Source: Ornithinimicrobium sp. F0845 | GTDB lineage: Bacteria; Actinomycetota; Actinomycetes; Actinomycetales; Dermatophilaceae | Reading direction: 5' to 3' | NCBI RefSeq assembly: GCF_023015765.1 | Contig: NZ_JALKAL010000006.1 | Coordinates: forward strand, 124,001-188,000 | Length of the DNA stretch: 64,000 bases | Part shown: positions 1-9,115 of the stretch, piece after piece | Numbering within the stretch: the stretch's first letter is position 1 | Layout: every line of letters begins with the position of its first letter | Translations under genes and position numbers: made by a program | The notes under the pieces: model-generated | What the model saw: the letters and a program-made list of their open reading frames with translations, nothing else | What the model was told of the DNA's origin: nothing | The model's database searches: none

Positions 1-524
1 TGGGCGGGGTGGGGTCAAGCGTCCTGCAGTTCGCCAGGCACCTGGGCGCCGACCCGCTGATCGCCGTCGACGTCGACGACGCCAAGCTCGAGGCCGCGCG
101 GGCGCTCGGTGCCACCGTCACCGTCAACTCGCGCTCCACCGACGCGAGGGAGGCGGTGCTGGAGGCCACCGGCGGGGCGGGCGTGGAGGTCGCGCTCGAG
201 GTGCTCGGACGCCCCGAGACCGTGGAGCTCGGCCTCTCGCTGCTCCGGGAGGGCGGACAGCTCGTCCTGGTCGGCATCGCCGCCGGGGCCGCGACCGCCG
301 ACCTGCCCATCACCCAGGTCGTGCGCCGCGGCCTGACCGTCACCGGGTCCTACGGCGCGCGCACCCGCCAGGACCTGCCCGAGGTGGTCCGGCTCGCCGC
401 CGAAGGGGCCTTCGACGTGCGCCGCGCGGTGACCCGGCGGTTTCCGCTGGAGGAGGCTCCCGCGGCATACGACCTGCTCGACGCGGGAGCGATCCAGGGC
501 CGCTCGATCGTCACCATGGGCTAG
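1..524 (+). CDS. Zinc-type alcohol dehydrogenase/threonine dehydrogenase-like protein, 3' part
   Basis: The gene enters from outside the window; the reading frame is already open at the first bases, so the internal GTG at 9 is not a real start. What remains is the C-terminal NAD(P)-binding half of a medium-chain dehydrogenase: a Rossmann glycine motif (GGVGSSVLQ) at the very edge, an acidic residue closing the second strand (VDVDD), then the usual GGAGVEVALE and GGQLVLVGI strands and a C-terminal segment returning to the catalytic lobe (FPLEEAPAAYDLL). The zinc-binding N-terminal half lies upstream and cannot be checked. The substrate cannot be predicted. Its TAG stop overlaps the stop of the convergent TetR gene within one CTAG. 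Confidence 0.85.
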   Translation, partial: GGVGSSVLQFARHLGADPLIAVDVDDAKLEAARALGATVTVNSRSTDAREAVLEATGGAGVEVALEVLGRPETVELGLSLLREGGQLVLVGIAAGAATADLPITQVVRRGLTVTGSYGARTRQDLPEVVRLAAEGAFDVRRAVTRRFPLEEAPAAYDLLDAGAIQGRSIVTMG

Positions 525-1105
525 CGCTGGTCCCGGGGCCGCATCCCCGCCAGGAGGGCCGCGAGCACCCGGTCGGCGTGCTCGTGGGTGACCGGCTCCT
601 GCGTGACCAGGAACCGGTAGTAGAGGGGCCCGGACCACATGTCCATGGCCAGACTCAGGTCGTAGTCCTCGGCGATCTGCCCCTGGTCGCGGGCAGCCTC
701 GAGGCGGGCGATGGTCCGCTGCGTCTGGGGACCGATGAAGCGCTCGTTGACCGCCGCCGCGATGTCGGGGTCATGCTGCGCCTCGCCCAGCAGAGCCCGA
801 TACAGCGGCCCGAAGGGCGGCTTACCCACGAGGTCGATCGCCGCGTGCACCTGGGTGCGCAGGTCGGCCTCGATGTCACCGGTGTCGGGATACTCGAGCG
901 CTGGGGGATTCGCCGAGAGCACCGCATCCATGAACAGCGCACCCTTGGATGGCCATCTGCGATAGATCGTGTGCTTCCCGACTCCGGCGCGGGCGGCCAC
1001 TGCCTCGATGCTCAGGCGGTTGAAGCCGACCTCGAGCGCCAGGTCCAGGGTCGCCGCTCTGATGACCCCGGTGCGGTCGGGCGGAGTGGGTGAGCGATCG
1101 GTCAT
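521..1105 (-). CDS. TetR/AcrR family transcriptional regulator
   Basis: This 194-residue repressor has a typical N-terminal TetR helix-turn-helix at about residues 14-58, including AARAGVGKHTIYRRWPSKG. The C-terminal ligand domain is helical and of the type common in actinobacterial TetR proteins with unknown ligand. I chose the ATG at 1105; a GTG two codons upstream is possible. It is transcribed away from a DoxX-like gene, and the 141 bp between them carries two identical 14-bp palindromes (1125-1138 and 1175-1188). By analogy with other TetR pairs, it probably represses itself and the DoxX-like gene (inference). The effector is unknown. Confidence 0.9.
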   Translation of the reverse strand: MTDRSPTPPDRTGVIRAATLDLALEVGFNRLSIEAVAARAGVGKHTIYRRWPSKGALFMDAVLSANPPALEYPDTGDIEADLRTQVHAAIDLVGKPPFGPLYRALLGEAQHDPDIAAAVNERFIGPQTQRTIARLEAARDQGQIAEDYDLSLAMDMWSGPLYYRFLVTQEPVTHEHADRVLAALLAGMRPRDQR

Positions 1106-1124
1106 GCCCACGGACTATATCGGC

Positions 1125-1188
1125 ACGGCACGTGCCGTTGCATTTGCGGGGCATCCGGGCTTACCGTGGATGGAACGGCACGTGCCGT
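1125..1188. promoter_or_regulatory. Pair of identical palindromic operators for the adjacent TetR regulator
   Basis: The perfect palindrome ACGGCACGTGCCGT occurs at 1125-1138 and again at 1175-1188, exactly 50 bp apart. Both copies lie in the divergent intergenic region between the TetR gene (start 1105) and the DoxX-like gene (start 1247). Position, symmetry and duplication are what is expected for TetR dimer sites controlling both promoters. The binding assignment is inference. Confidence 0.8.
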
Positions 1189-1246
1189 GCCGCTGACGCA
1201 GCGTCTCGTCCGAGACTCGAGACGCCTGATCGAGAGGATTTCCACG

Positions 1247-1594
1247 ATGAGCACCACCGCAACCGTCGTTGTGATCATCGCCGCGGCCTGGGTCGGTTTC
1301 TCGGCCTTCAGCCTGTTCACCCACAAGGCCTACGTGGTCGACAACCTCAGGGACTACGGGGTCCCGGAGAGCTGGTGGCCCTGGCTGGGGACCGCCAAGG
1401 CGCTCGGCGCCGCCGGACTCCTCGTGGGCCTGGCCGTCCCGGCGGTCGGTGTCGCCGCAGCCGCAGGCCTGGTGGTCTACTTCGCCGGTGCCGTCATCAC
1501 GATCGTGCGCGCCGGCACCTACAGCCACATCCCCTTCCCGCTCCTCTACCTCGCACCGGCACTGGCGGCCGGGGTGCTGGTCGGCACCGGGTGA
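1247..1594 (+). CDS. DoxX-like small membrane protein
   Basis: This 115-residue protein is almost entirely hydrophobic, with about four membrane segments (residues 5-25, 45-62, 65-85 and 92-113). It resembles DoxX-like proteins: an N-terminal segment ending in a Tyr/Val-rich loop, then GVPESWWPWLGTAKALGAAGLL. The ATG at 1247 follows a GAGAGGA ribosome site; longer in-frame starts would run through the operators. No enzymatic residues stand out. The gene is divergent from a TetR repressor and is preceded by its probable operators, so expression is likely induced by the repressor's ligand. Many DoxX-family proteins have been linked to oxidative or electrophile stress, but no role can be read here. 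Confidence 0.8.
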   Translation: MSTTATVVVIIAAAWVGFSAFSLFTHKAYVVDNLRDYGVPESWWPWLGTAKALGAAGLLVGLAVPAVGVAAAAGLVVYFAGAVITIVRAGTYSHIPFPLLYLAPALAAGVLVGTG

Positions 1595-1691
1595 CGGCGG
1601 CCGCTTCCCGAGAGCTCCTACAACACCTACGTCCACCCCGGTCGGGCGTGCCCCGCGCGGTCATGTCACCGCCGGATGTCATGGTGAGGAC

Positions 1692-4600
1692 ATGCACCTG
1701 ATCGACGGCACGCCGCGGCTCAGCGCCACGGACCTCACGACGCACCTGGCGTGCGCCCATGCCACGACGCTGGATCTCGAGGCGGCCCGGGGACGGCGCG
1801 AGCGGCCGGAGGCCGGCTTCGATGAGCAGGTGCAGCTCGTCTTCGACAAGGGGCTGGCGCACGAGCGGTCCTACCTGGCCGCGCTGCAGGAGCAGGGGAG
1901 GCAGGTCGTGCACGTCCCGGGCCGCGGGTCCGTCGCCGAGCGCGAGGCGGCCACGGTCGAGGCGATGTATGCCGGGGCGCAGGTGATCTACCAGGCCGCC
2001 TTCGCGGACGAGAAGTGGGTGGGCTACGCCGACTTCCTGCTGAGGGTGGAGCGACCGAGCCGGCTGGGGAGCTGGTCCTACGACGTGGCCGACACCAAGC
2101 TGGCCCGCCACCTGCAGACCGCGGCCCTGCTGCAGATGGCCTCCTACGCGCAGCACCTCGAGCGGATCCAGGGCGTGGCACCGCAGCAGCTGGTGGTCGT
2201 CACCGGTGACGGCGCCGAGCACCCCTGGCGGCTCGTGGACGTCGAGTCCTACGCGCGCCGGACCCGGGAGCGGCTCGAGGACTTCGTCGCGGCGGGCACC
2301 CCGACCCGTTCGGCGAAGGTGTCGCACTGCGCCCGCTGCCGCTGGCTGTCGGTCTGTGAGCAGGAGTGGGTCGAGCGCGACGACCTGGTGCAGGTCGCCG
2401 GGCTGCGCAGCGACCAGCGCGAGCAGCTCGAGGCGGCCGGGATCACGACGGTGGCGCAACTGGCCTCGGCGACCGACGCCGACCTGGCCGGCGCGCTGAC
2501 CAGCCGGACCCGCGACCGCGCCCGGAGCCAGGCCCGGCTCCAGGTGAGCGAGCGGGAGACCGGCGTTGCGTCATACGAGCTGCTGCCGGCACGCCCGGGT
2601 GAGGGGCTGGAGCTGCTGCCCGCGCCGGACCCGGGCGATGTCTACCTCGACTTCGAGGGGGACCCGTTCGCCGAGGACGGGGCCGGGCGGGAGTATCTCG
2701 CGGGCATCTGGACCCGCGACGAGGAGTTCCTGACCTGGTGGGCGCACGACCGCGCCGAGGAGAAGCAGCTGACGCGCGACCTGCTGACCTGGCTCGACGA
2801 GCGCTGGCAGCAGTTCCCGGGGATGCACATCTACCACTACGCGGCCTACGAGCAGACGGCGCTGAAGCGGATGGCCCAGCAGCACGCCACCGCCGAGACC
2901 GAGCTGGACATGCTGCTGCGCGGCGAGCGGTTCGTCGACCTGTATGCCGTGGTGCGGCAGAGCCTGCAGATCAGCAAGCCGAGCTACTCCATCAAGAAGC
3001 TCGAGGCCTTCTACTGGGAGCACGCCCGGACCGGGGAGGGCGATGAGGTCGCCGACGCGCTGACCTCGGTGATCGAGTATGAACGGTGGCTGGCTCAGGG
3101 CCGCGACGACCAGTCGATCCTGGACCGGCTGGCGGCCTACAACCGTGAGGACGTGCGCTCAACCCACGCGTTGCACGAGTGGCTGGAGGCGCGGCGCGCC
3201 GAGGCGGAGCACGTGCTCGGGCGCACGCTCGGCCGCCCGGGGGAGGGTGCGCGGGAGGAGGCCACCGACTCCGAGGCGATGCAGGTCGAGACGGCCCTGG
3301 CCGAGCGGCTGGTCGACGCCGGGCAGGAGCTGCTGGCCGGCTGCATCGGCTTCCACCGGCGCGAGCAGAAGCAGGTGTGGTGGGACTACTACCGCACGGC
3401 GGAGATGAGCGGCGAGGACCTCGCCGAGGACCGCGGAGCGACGCTGGGCGGACTCGGTGATCCCGTCGAGGTCGGCAGCATCGCGAAGTCCCTGCTGTGG
3501 CGCTACGAGTTCCCGCCCCAGGAGACGTCCCTGAGCCTCGCGAACACGGTGGACGATGCCCGCGAGCACACCCGGGTGGGCACCATCACTGAGCTGGACG
3601 CCGAGGCCGGCTACGTGGTCATCAAGCGGGTCAAGAGCTCCGGCTCGGTCACACCCACCGGGCTGGTCGGCAGGGACGTCATGCCTATCGCCGTGCTGCA
3701 GGAGTCGCTGCAGCGGCTGGCGGACGACACCCTCGCCGGGCGGGACACCATGGGGCTGGCGCTGCTCGAGGGGCGGGTGCCCTCCGGCATGGAGCCGCGC
3801 GCCGGGGAGAGCCCGGGCGAGGTCGTCCGGCGGGTCGGTGCCGGCCTGGACAGGCAGGTGCTCGCGGTGCAGGGGCCGCCCGGGTCGGGCAAGAGCTACT
3901 CCGGCACCCAGCTCATCCGGGACCTGCTCGACGCGGGTCTGCGGGTGGGGATCACCGCCAACAGCCATTCGGTCCTCACCCAGCTGGTCGAGGGTGTCGG
4001 ACGCCCCGCGGTCCGCAAGGGCGTCGCGCGAGCTGACCAGAGCGGCCCGGTCCGGGTCCTGGCCGACAACGAGGGGATCGAGCGGGCCGTCGCGGAGGGG
4101 GCCACCCTGGTAGCCGGCACCGCCTGGCTGTGGGCCCGTGCCGGCATGGCCGACGCGGTGGACGTGCTGGTCGTTGACGAGGCGGGCCAGTTCGCGCTGG
4201 CCAACGCGCTGGCCGTGGCCCAGGCCGCCACTCGGGGCATCGTCCTGCTCGGCGACCCCCAGCAGCTGCCCCAGGTGGTGCAGGGCAGCCATCCCTACGG
4301 CGCCGAGCGGTCCGTCCTGGAGCACCTCATCAACGGTGCCGAGACCATCGCGGCCGACCGTGGGGTGTTCCTCGATCTCACCTACCGGATGCACCCGGCG
4401 ATCACCCGCTTCGTCTCAGACCTGTCCTACGCCTCCCGGCTGGAGTCCGCGCCCGGGCGGGAGCGGCAGGAGGTGGCGGCGCCCGGCGAGCTGACCGGGT
4501 CGGGGCTGAGGTGGGTGCCGGTAGAGCACGAGGGCAACGTCTCGGAGTCCATGGAAGAGGCCGAGGCGGTCGTCGGGCTGGTCGCAGACCTGCTGCGGGG

Positions 4601-5027
4601 GACCTGGACCGACGACAAGGGCACCACCGCGTCGATCGGGTTGGCCGACATCCTCGTGGTCTCGCCCTACAACGCGCAGGTCAGGCTGCTGCAGGAGCAT
4701 CTCCCGGAGGGCCTCCAGGTCGGCACGGTCGACAAGTTCCAGGGGCGCCAGGCGCCCGTCGTGATCTTCTCGATGGCTAGTTCGAGTGGGCAGGACGCCC
4801 CGCGCGGGGTGGGGTTCCTGCTCGACAGCCACCGGGTCAACGTGGCCGTCTCCCGCGCCAAGGCGCTCGCCGTCGTGGTCGGCAGCCCGGCCCTGCTGGA
4901 GTCACCAGTCAGCACCCCCGAACAGCTGCGGCTCGTCAACGCGCTGTGCCGGTTCGTGGATCTCGCTGAGGCTGCTGCTGAGGGCGACCCGAGCGCGGAT
5001 GACGACGCCGACCGGGGTGTGGCCTGA
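1692..5027 (+). CDS. TM0106-type RecB-like nuclease fused to a superfamily 1 helicase
   Basis: This is a 1111-residue fusion. Residues 1-230 resemble a Cas4/RecB-type nuclease with a likely iron-sulfur cluster: one Cys near residue 20 (HLACAHATTL) and a cluster CARCRWLSVC near 212-222. A helical-hairpin segment follows, then an RNase H-like/YprB domain starting VYLDFEGDPF (about residue 316) and ending YNREDVRSTHALHEWL. The C-terminal half is a DNA2/NAM7-type helicase with Walker A GPPGSGKS (about 727), VDEAGQ (about 828), a LGDPQQLPQ motif and a VDKFQGRQAP motif. The ATG at 1692 follows GGTGAGG; an earlier in-frame extension has no support. The architecture implies processing of single-stranded or branched DNA, possibly repair, but the role of this family is not established. 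Confidence 0.9.
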   Translation: MHLIDGTPRLSATDLTTHLACAHATTLDLEAARGRRERPEAGFDEQVQLVFDKGLAHERSYLAALQEQGRQVVHVPGRGSVAEREAATVEAMYAGAQVIYQAAFADEKWVGYADFLLRVERPSRLGSWSYDVADTKLARHLQTAALLQMASYAQHLERIQGVAPQQLVVVTGDGAEHPWRLVDVESYARRTRERLEDFVAAGTPTRSAKVSHCARCRWLSVCEQEWVERDDLVQVAGLRSDQREQLEAAGITTVAQLASATDADLAGALTSRTRDRARSQARLQVSERETGVASYELLPARPGEGLELLPAPDPGDVYLDFEGDPFAEDGAGREYLAGIWTRDEEFLTWWAHDRAEEKQLTRDLLTWLDERWQQFPGMHIYHYAAYEQTALKRMAQQHATAETELDMLLRGERFVDLYAVVRQSLQISKPSYSIKKLEAFYWEHARTGEGDEVADALTSVIEYERWLAQGRDDQSILDRLAAYNREDVRSTHALHEWLEARRAEAEHVLGRTLGRPGEGAREEATDSEAMQVETALAERLVDAGQELLAGCIGFHRREQKQVWWDYYRTAEMSGEDLAEDRGATLGGLGDPVEVGSIAKSLLWRYEFPPQETSLSLANTVDDAREHTRVGTITELDAEAGYVVIKRVKSSGSVTPTGLVGRDVMPIAVLQESLQRLADDTLAGRDTMGLALLEGRVPSGMEPRAGESPGEVVRRVGAGLDRQVLAVQGPPGSGKSYSGTQLIRDLLDAGLRVGITANSHSVLTQLVEGVGRPAVRKGVARADQSGPVRVLADNEGIERAVAEGATLVAGTAWLWARAGMADAVDVLVVDEAGQFALANALAVAQAATRGIVLLGDPQQLPQVVQGSHPYGAERSVLEHLINGAETIAADRGVFLDLTYRMHPAITRFVSDLSYASRLESAPGRERQEVAAPGELTGSGLRWVPVEHEGNVSESMEEAEAVVGLVADLLRGTWTDDKGTTASIGLADILVVSPYNAQVRLLQEHLPEGLQVGTVDKFQGRQAPVVIFSMASSSGQDAPRGVGFLLDSHRVNVAVSRAKALAVVVGSPALLESPVSTPEQLRLVNALCRFVDLAEAAAEGDPSADDDADRGVA

Positions 5028-5166
5028 CCCCCGCCACGGGGTGACCGACTCCCGCTGCGTCGTGTCCGTCCGCACCTCGCGCGGACGGTGGGCGTGCACC
5101 TGCCGCCGCTGGCGGTGCCGGGGGTCGGGCCCCCGCAGATCGGCCGTGTGCATGACGGTCTCCATG

Positions 5167-5679
5167 TCAGCCCAACCTCACGCCGCGATCGCCCAGGCGA
5201 CCGGGCGCCTGCAGCTTGGCCGTGTCCGACCGGGCCATCTTCGCGCCCTCCACCGGCGCGCTCACGCTCAGCGCATACCACTGGTCGCCGAAGTGCAGGC
5301 TGACACCGTCCGGGCCGAACGACATACGGTCGGACAGACCCGGGCCACCGCCGGGCAGGGGCACCGCCACGTCGACCGCGCGGATCTCGCCGGCCGCCAG
5401 GTGCAGGCCGAGCGGGTGCTCAAACCTGGAGGAGAAGCGGCGCCCGTCCGGCCGGTGCGGCTCGTCCCTGTCGCGCATCCCCGGCATCCCCTCGTTGTCA
5501 CCCACGTCCTTGAGCGTGAAGGACAACTGCTGGACCGTGCGCGCCTCGGACTCGTGACCGGTCAGGGTGACCCGGACCGGGATGGTCGGGTCGTTCCAGT
5601 CGAAGTGTTTCGGCGCCTCCAGGTCCACCTTGATGCCGCCGGTGTCGAAGACCTTCTTGATCCTGTCGAAAAAACCCAT
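5167..5679 (-). CDS. SpoOM-like (arrestin-fold) protein
   Basis: This 170-residue protein starts MGFFDRIKKVFDTGGIKVDLEAPK and continues as a beta-rich domain (IPVRVTLTGHESEARTVQQLSFTLKD, then LHLAAGEIRAVDVAVPLPG). That is the look of SpoOM-family proteins, whose beta-sandwich resembles arrestins and which in Bacillus affect sporulation control. In non-sporulating actinobacteria the function is unknown. There is no signal peptide; the short basic amphipathic N-terminus could touch the membrane. The ATG at 5679 is preceded by GAGGGAGA on the minus strand. The gene is divergent from the DUF445 gene at 5882. Family assignment rests on sequence character only. Confidence 0.6.
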   Translation of the reverse strand: MGFFDRIKKVFDTGGIKVDLEAPKHFDWNDPTIPVRVTLTGHESEARTVQQLSFTLKDVGDNEGMPGMRDRDEPHRPDGRRFSSRFEHPLGLHLAAGEIRAVDVAVPLPGGGPGLSDRMSFGPDGVSLHFGDQWYALSVSAPVEGAKMARSDTAKLQAPGRLGDRGVRLG

Positions 5680-5881
5680 GCGTCTCCCTCGCGTGTGTCA
5701 CGAGACCTGGGGCGACGTCGTCGGTGCGCGCCGGTGAGCCTCCTGACGCCAGCGAGCCTACGGCGGGGGCCGGTCGGTCCGAATCCGTCGGGAGGATGAC
5801 ATCCGGTGGCCCTGAGGAGGTGCGACGTACCCTGATCCCCGACACTGGGCGGGGCGTGCGCCCCGCTGCGGAAGGACGCTG

Positions 5882-7162
5882 ATGACTACTGCGACCCCGA
5901 CGGTCGGTGCCGGACCGCGGATGCCGAACCTGAGCGAGGGCGACCTTGCGCGCCGGGCCAACCTGCGCCGCATGCGGTGGTTGGCCACCGGCCTGCTGGT
6001 GCTGGCGGCCATCGTCTTCGTCCTGACCCACGGCCACGGGGGCTTCTGGGGCTACGTCAACGCCGCGTCCGAGGCCGCGATGGTCGGTGCCGTCGCAGAC
6101 TGGTTCGCCGTGACCGCACTGTTCCGCCACCCGCTCGGCCTGCCGGTCCCACACACGGCGATCATCCCGCGACGCAAGGACATGTTGGCCCGCAGCCTGG
6201 AGGAGTTCGTCGCTGGCAACTTCCTGACGGAGCAGACCATCCGGGAGCGCTATCTGGACGCGCAGGTGACCCGCCGGCTGGGGGAGTGGCTGAGTGATCC
6301 GGTGAACGCGGAGCGGGTGATCCAGGAGGCCTCGCCCCTGGCCGCACAGGCCCTGGAGCGCGTCGGCGGCCCGGACCTGCAGGAGTTCATCGAGCAGACC
6401 CTGCTGCCGCGGGTGCGCAAGGAGCCGCTGAGCCCGCTGGCGGGCCACCTGCTCGAGCAGGTCGTGCAGGACAAGGCGCACCACGGGTTGATGGACATCG
6501 CCTTCCGCGAGCTGCACACCTGGCTGGCGGTGCATCCCGAGGACGTCCGTCGCATCATCGCCGCCCGGGCCCCGTCGTGGTCGCCGACCTGGCTCGACGA
6601 CGTGGTGGTCGGCCGGATCTACACCGAGCTCGTCGCCTGGGCCCGCGAGGTGGACCGGGACAAGGAGCACCGGGTGCGGCTGGCGCTCGACTCCTACCTG
6701 GCGGACCTGTCCCGCGACATGCAGCACGACCCCGACACGATCGCCACCACCGAGCAGCTCAAGGAGCGACTGCTGGACCACCCGCAGGTCGCCCCGAGCC
6801 TGCTCGCGGTCTGGGACGCGGTGAAGGTCGTGCTGCTCGAACAGCTCGGCGACCCGCAGGGGGTGCTGCGCACCCGGCTCGCGCAGGAACTGCAGGACCT
6901 CGGGCACCGGATGGTGAGTGACGACATACTGCGTCCTCGCCTGGATGCGTGGGGAGCCGACGCCGCAGCGGTCCTGGTCTCCCGCTACGGCTCCGAGCTG
7001 ACCACGGTCATCAGCCACACCATCGAGCGGTGGGACGGCCGGGACGCCGCGGACCGCATCGAGCTGCACGTCGGGCGCGACCTGCAGTTCATCCGGATCA
7101 ACGGCACCGTCGTCGGCGGCCTCGTCGGCCTGCTGATCCACACCGTCTCGCAGCTGCTCTGA
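5882..7162 (+). CDS. DUF445 family membrane protein
   Basis: This 426-residue protein has one membrane segment near residues 32-52 (MRWLATGLLVLAAIVFVLT), a conserved stretch AMVGAVADWFAVTALFRHPLGLPVPHTAIIP typical of DUF445/YjiN proteins, a long helical body, and a second hydrophobic segment at the extreme C-terminus (GTVVGGLVGLLIHTVSQLL). The family builds membrane-anchored helical scaffolds. In Bacillus, YheB/YqgA-type relatives have been studied, but the biochemical role is not known. The ATG at 5882 follows GGAAGGACGCTG. It stands alone, with a divergent neighbour upstream and a convergent one downstream. Confidence 0.85.
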   Translation: MTTATPTVGAGPRMPNLSEGDLARRANLRRMRWLATGLLVLAAIVFVLTHGHGGFWGYVNAASEAAMVGAVADWFAVTALFRHPLGLPVPHTAIIPRRKDMLARSLEEFVAGNFLTEQTIRERYLDAQVTRRLGEWLSDPVNAERVIQEASPLAAQALERVGGPDLQEFIEQTLLPRVRKEPLSPLAGHLLEQVVQDKAHHGLMDIAFRELHTWLAVHPEDVRRIIAARAPSWSPTWLDDVVVGRIYTELVAWAREVDRDKEHRVRLALDSYLADLSRDMQHDPDTIATTEQLKERLLDHPQVAPSLLAVWDAVKVVLLEQLGDPQGVLRTRLAQELQDLGHRMVSDDILRPRLDAWGADAAAVLVSRYGSELTTVISHTIERWDGRDAADRIELHVGRDLQFIRINGTVVGGLVGLLIHTVSQLL

Positions 7163-7219
7163 GCCGCACACCCGGCCGGGGCGTCGTGAGCGCCGTGAGC
7201 GTTCCCTCTCGCGCGTTCC

Positions 7220-8302
7220 CTAGGAGGCGGCGGGGCCGGAGAGGCGATACACGTCGTGACCGTCCCCCTCGGTTGAGCGCAGCCGTCCCCGCGCCACGAG
7301 CAGCAGCAGGTGTGCGCGGGTCTCCATCGTGGCCAGGGCCGAGTTGAACAGGTCAAGTGTCTCGAACGCCCGCTCGTGACGGGTCCACGGCAGGGTCTTC
7401 GCGACGTCGTGCGCCGTCAGCCCGCGGTCACCGCTGAAGGCCGCCAGGCACTGCTCGAGCCGGTGCTCGTGGTGGCCGAGCAGCTGGTCGACCCGCTCGT
7501 GGGAGGACATCCCCACCGGCCCGTGCGCGGGCAGCACGCGCAGGTCGGGCAGGCCGCGCACCTTGGTCAGCGAGGCCATGAAGTCACCGAGCGGCTGCAC
7601 CGGGTTGGCGCCCTCGAAGCCGATGGACGGGGTGATGGTCGGCAGCACGTGGTCACCGGCGAACAGCAGGCCCGCCGACTGGTCGGCGAAGACGTAGTGG
7701 CCCTGGGTGTGTCCCGGGGTCGAGACCGCGTCGAGGGCACGCTGCCCCACGGCGATCTGGTGGTCGCCCTCCAGCCAGGCGTCCGGGTAGCCCCACAGGG
7801 ACGGGTCGATCCGCTCGTCACGGTGCTCCGCGGCCCACCGCTCGGCGATGTCCCTCGCACCGGAGCGCACCAGCACCGGGGTGTGGTGACTCTCCCCGGG
7901 CACCGCCTGCTGCAACCGGTCCAGGGACGGCTTCTCGGCCAGGCCCAGACTGACGTGGGAGCCGACCTCCCGACCCAGGACGACCGCCTGGGTGTAGTGG
8001 TCCCGGTGCACGTGCGTCACGAGGAACGACCGGATGTCGTGCACGGTGCGACTGATGGTGGCCAGGGAGCGGTCGAGCACGGTGCGCGAGGCCTCGATCG
8101 CCCAGCCCCCGTCGATCAGGGTCAGACCGGACTCGGTCTCGATCGCGTAGACGTTGACCGCCCGCAGCCCGTCCATCGGCAGCGGCAGCGGGATCCGGTA
8201 GATCCCCGGTGCGACCTGCCAGGCACCCTCCTCGGTCCAGTGCGTGCCGGAGTCGGGGGACACGGCGCGCGCCGTCGGCGTGCTCTCCTGGGAGGTGGTC
8301 AT
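7220..8302 (-). CDS. Metallo-beta-lactamase fold hydrolase
   Basis: This 360-residue enzyme has the metal-binding motif THVHRDHY (His97, His99, Asp101, His102), preceded by LTLIDGGW and followed by a later STPGHTQGH and LFAGDHVLP carrying the remaining ligands. That is the glyoxalase II/lactonase-like branch of the fold. A C-terminal domain of about 90 residues (ERVDQLLGHHEHRLEQCLAAF) is the winged-helix-like tail seen in LACTB2-type proteins. The substrate is unknown. It overlaps the upstream dedA-like gene by 4 bp (ATGA at 8299-8302), so the two are translationally coupled. The last bases reach almost to the DUF445 gene, which converges on it. Confidence 0.9.
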   Translation of the reverse strand: MTTSQESTPTARAVSPDSGTHWTEEGAWQVAPGIYRIPLPLPMDGLRAVNVYAIETESGLTLIDGGWAIEASRTVLDRSLATISRTVHDIRSFLVTHVHRDHYTQAVVLGREVGSHVSLGLAEKPSLDRLQQAVPGESHHTPVLVRSGARDIAERWAAEHRDERIDPSLWGYPDAWLEGDHQIAVGQRALDAVSTPGHTQGHYVFADQSAGLLFAGDHVLPTITPSIGFEGANPVQPLGDFMASLTKVRGLPDLRVLPAHGPVGMSSHERVDQLLGHHEHRLEQCLAAFSGDRGLTAHDVAKTLPWTRHERAFETLDLFNSALATMETRAHLLLLVARGRLRSTEGDGHDVYRLSGPAAS

Positions 8303-8973
8303 CTCTCGATCATGTCAGGTGACTGATCTGCTGGACCCGGCACCTCGGCATACTGCCGCTCCTGCTCCGGCTCCATCGTGAAGCGCTGCACGAGGCGGTC
8401 CACCAGAGCGCCCAGGACGATGCCGAGCCCGATCGCCAGGACCACGCCCAGCAGCGGATGGTCGTGCATCCAGGTGCCGCCGAGCCACCCGACCCCGACC
8501 CCGAAGCAGGCCCAGACCGTGCCCGCGGTGAGGCAGAGCGGGAGGTAGCGGCGCAGCGACATCCCCACCGCACCCGCGGTCAGGTTGACCACGACCCGCA
8601 CCACGGGCACGAACCGGCCGGTGATGATGAACAGGGCGCTGCGGCGGCGCAACGTCCGGCCGGTGCGGTCGATGACCGCGGCCATCCGCGGGGTGCGCAT
8701 CCAGGCGAACCTCCGCAGACCCACGCGGCGACCCAGGGAGTATGCCGTGAGGTCACCCAGGACCGCGCCCGCCGCTCCGGCGAGGAGCACCAACCCGACG
8801 TTCGGCTGCCCGGTCGCGGCCGCGACCGCGGCCAGGCCGATCACCAGCGACTCGCTGGGCAACGGCGGGAAGAAGCCGTCCACGGCGCAGAACAGCAGGA
8901 GCGCGAGGGGCACCCACGGCTCGGTGGCGGCGTCAAGCAGGACGGTGTTGAGGGTGTCGATCAGGTCCAGCAC
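8299..8973 (-). CDS. DedA family membrane protein
   Basis: This is a 224-residue polytopic membrane protein with DedA/SNARE-associated (VTT) hallmarks: the early FFPPLPSESLV motif, a GAVLGDLTAYSLGRRVG segment and the basic-glycine stretch FVPVVRVVVNLTAGAVGM. DedA proteins are half-proton-driven transporters, some of which flip undecaprenyl phosphate or phosphatidylethanolamine; the substrate here is unknown. It starts at a GTG (8973) with GGAG seven bases upstream. It is the first gene of a two-gene transcript with the metallo-beta-lactamase-fold hydrolase, overlapping it by 4 bp. Confidence 0.88.
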   Translation of the reverse strand: MLDLIDTLNTVLLDAATEPWVPLALLLFCAVDGFFPPLPSESLVIGLAAVAAATGQPNVGLVLLAGAAGAVLGDLTAYSLGRRVGLRRFAWMRTPRMAAVIDRTGRTLRRRSALFIITGRFVPVVRVVVNLTAGAVGMSLRRYLPLCLTAGTVWACFGVGVGWLGGTWMHDHPLLGVVLAIGLGIVLGALVDRLVQRFTMEPEQERQYAEVPGPADQSPDMIER

Positions 8974-9115
8974 GGGCGGGCTCCAGCCGTCGGGTTTGGC
9001 ATCCGGTCAGGACGCTCGTTCCACGGTGTCTGGTCACCGCCCGCTGCGGTATCGGGGGTGACCCTGGGCGGACCCCCAGTCGCCCCTGAGTCGCCGGTGC
9101 CTAGACTCAAGCCGA

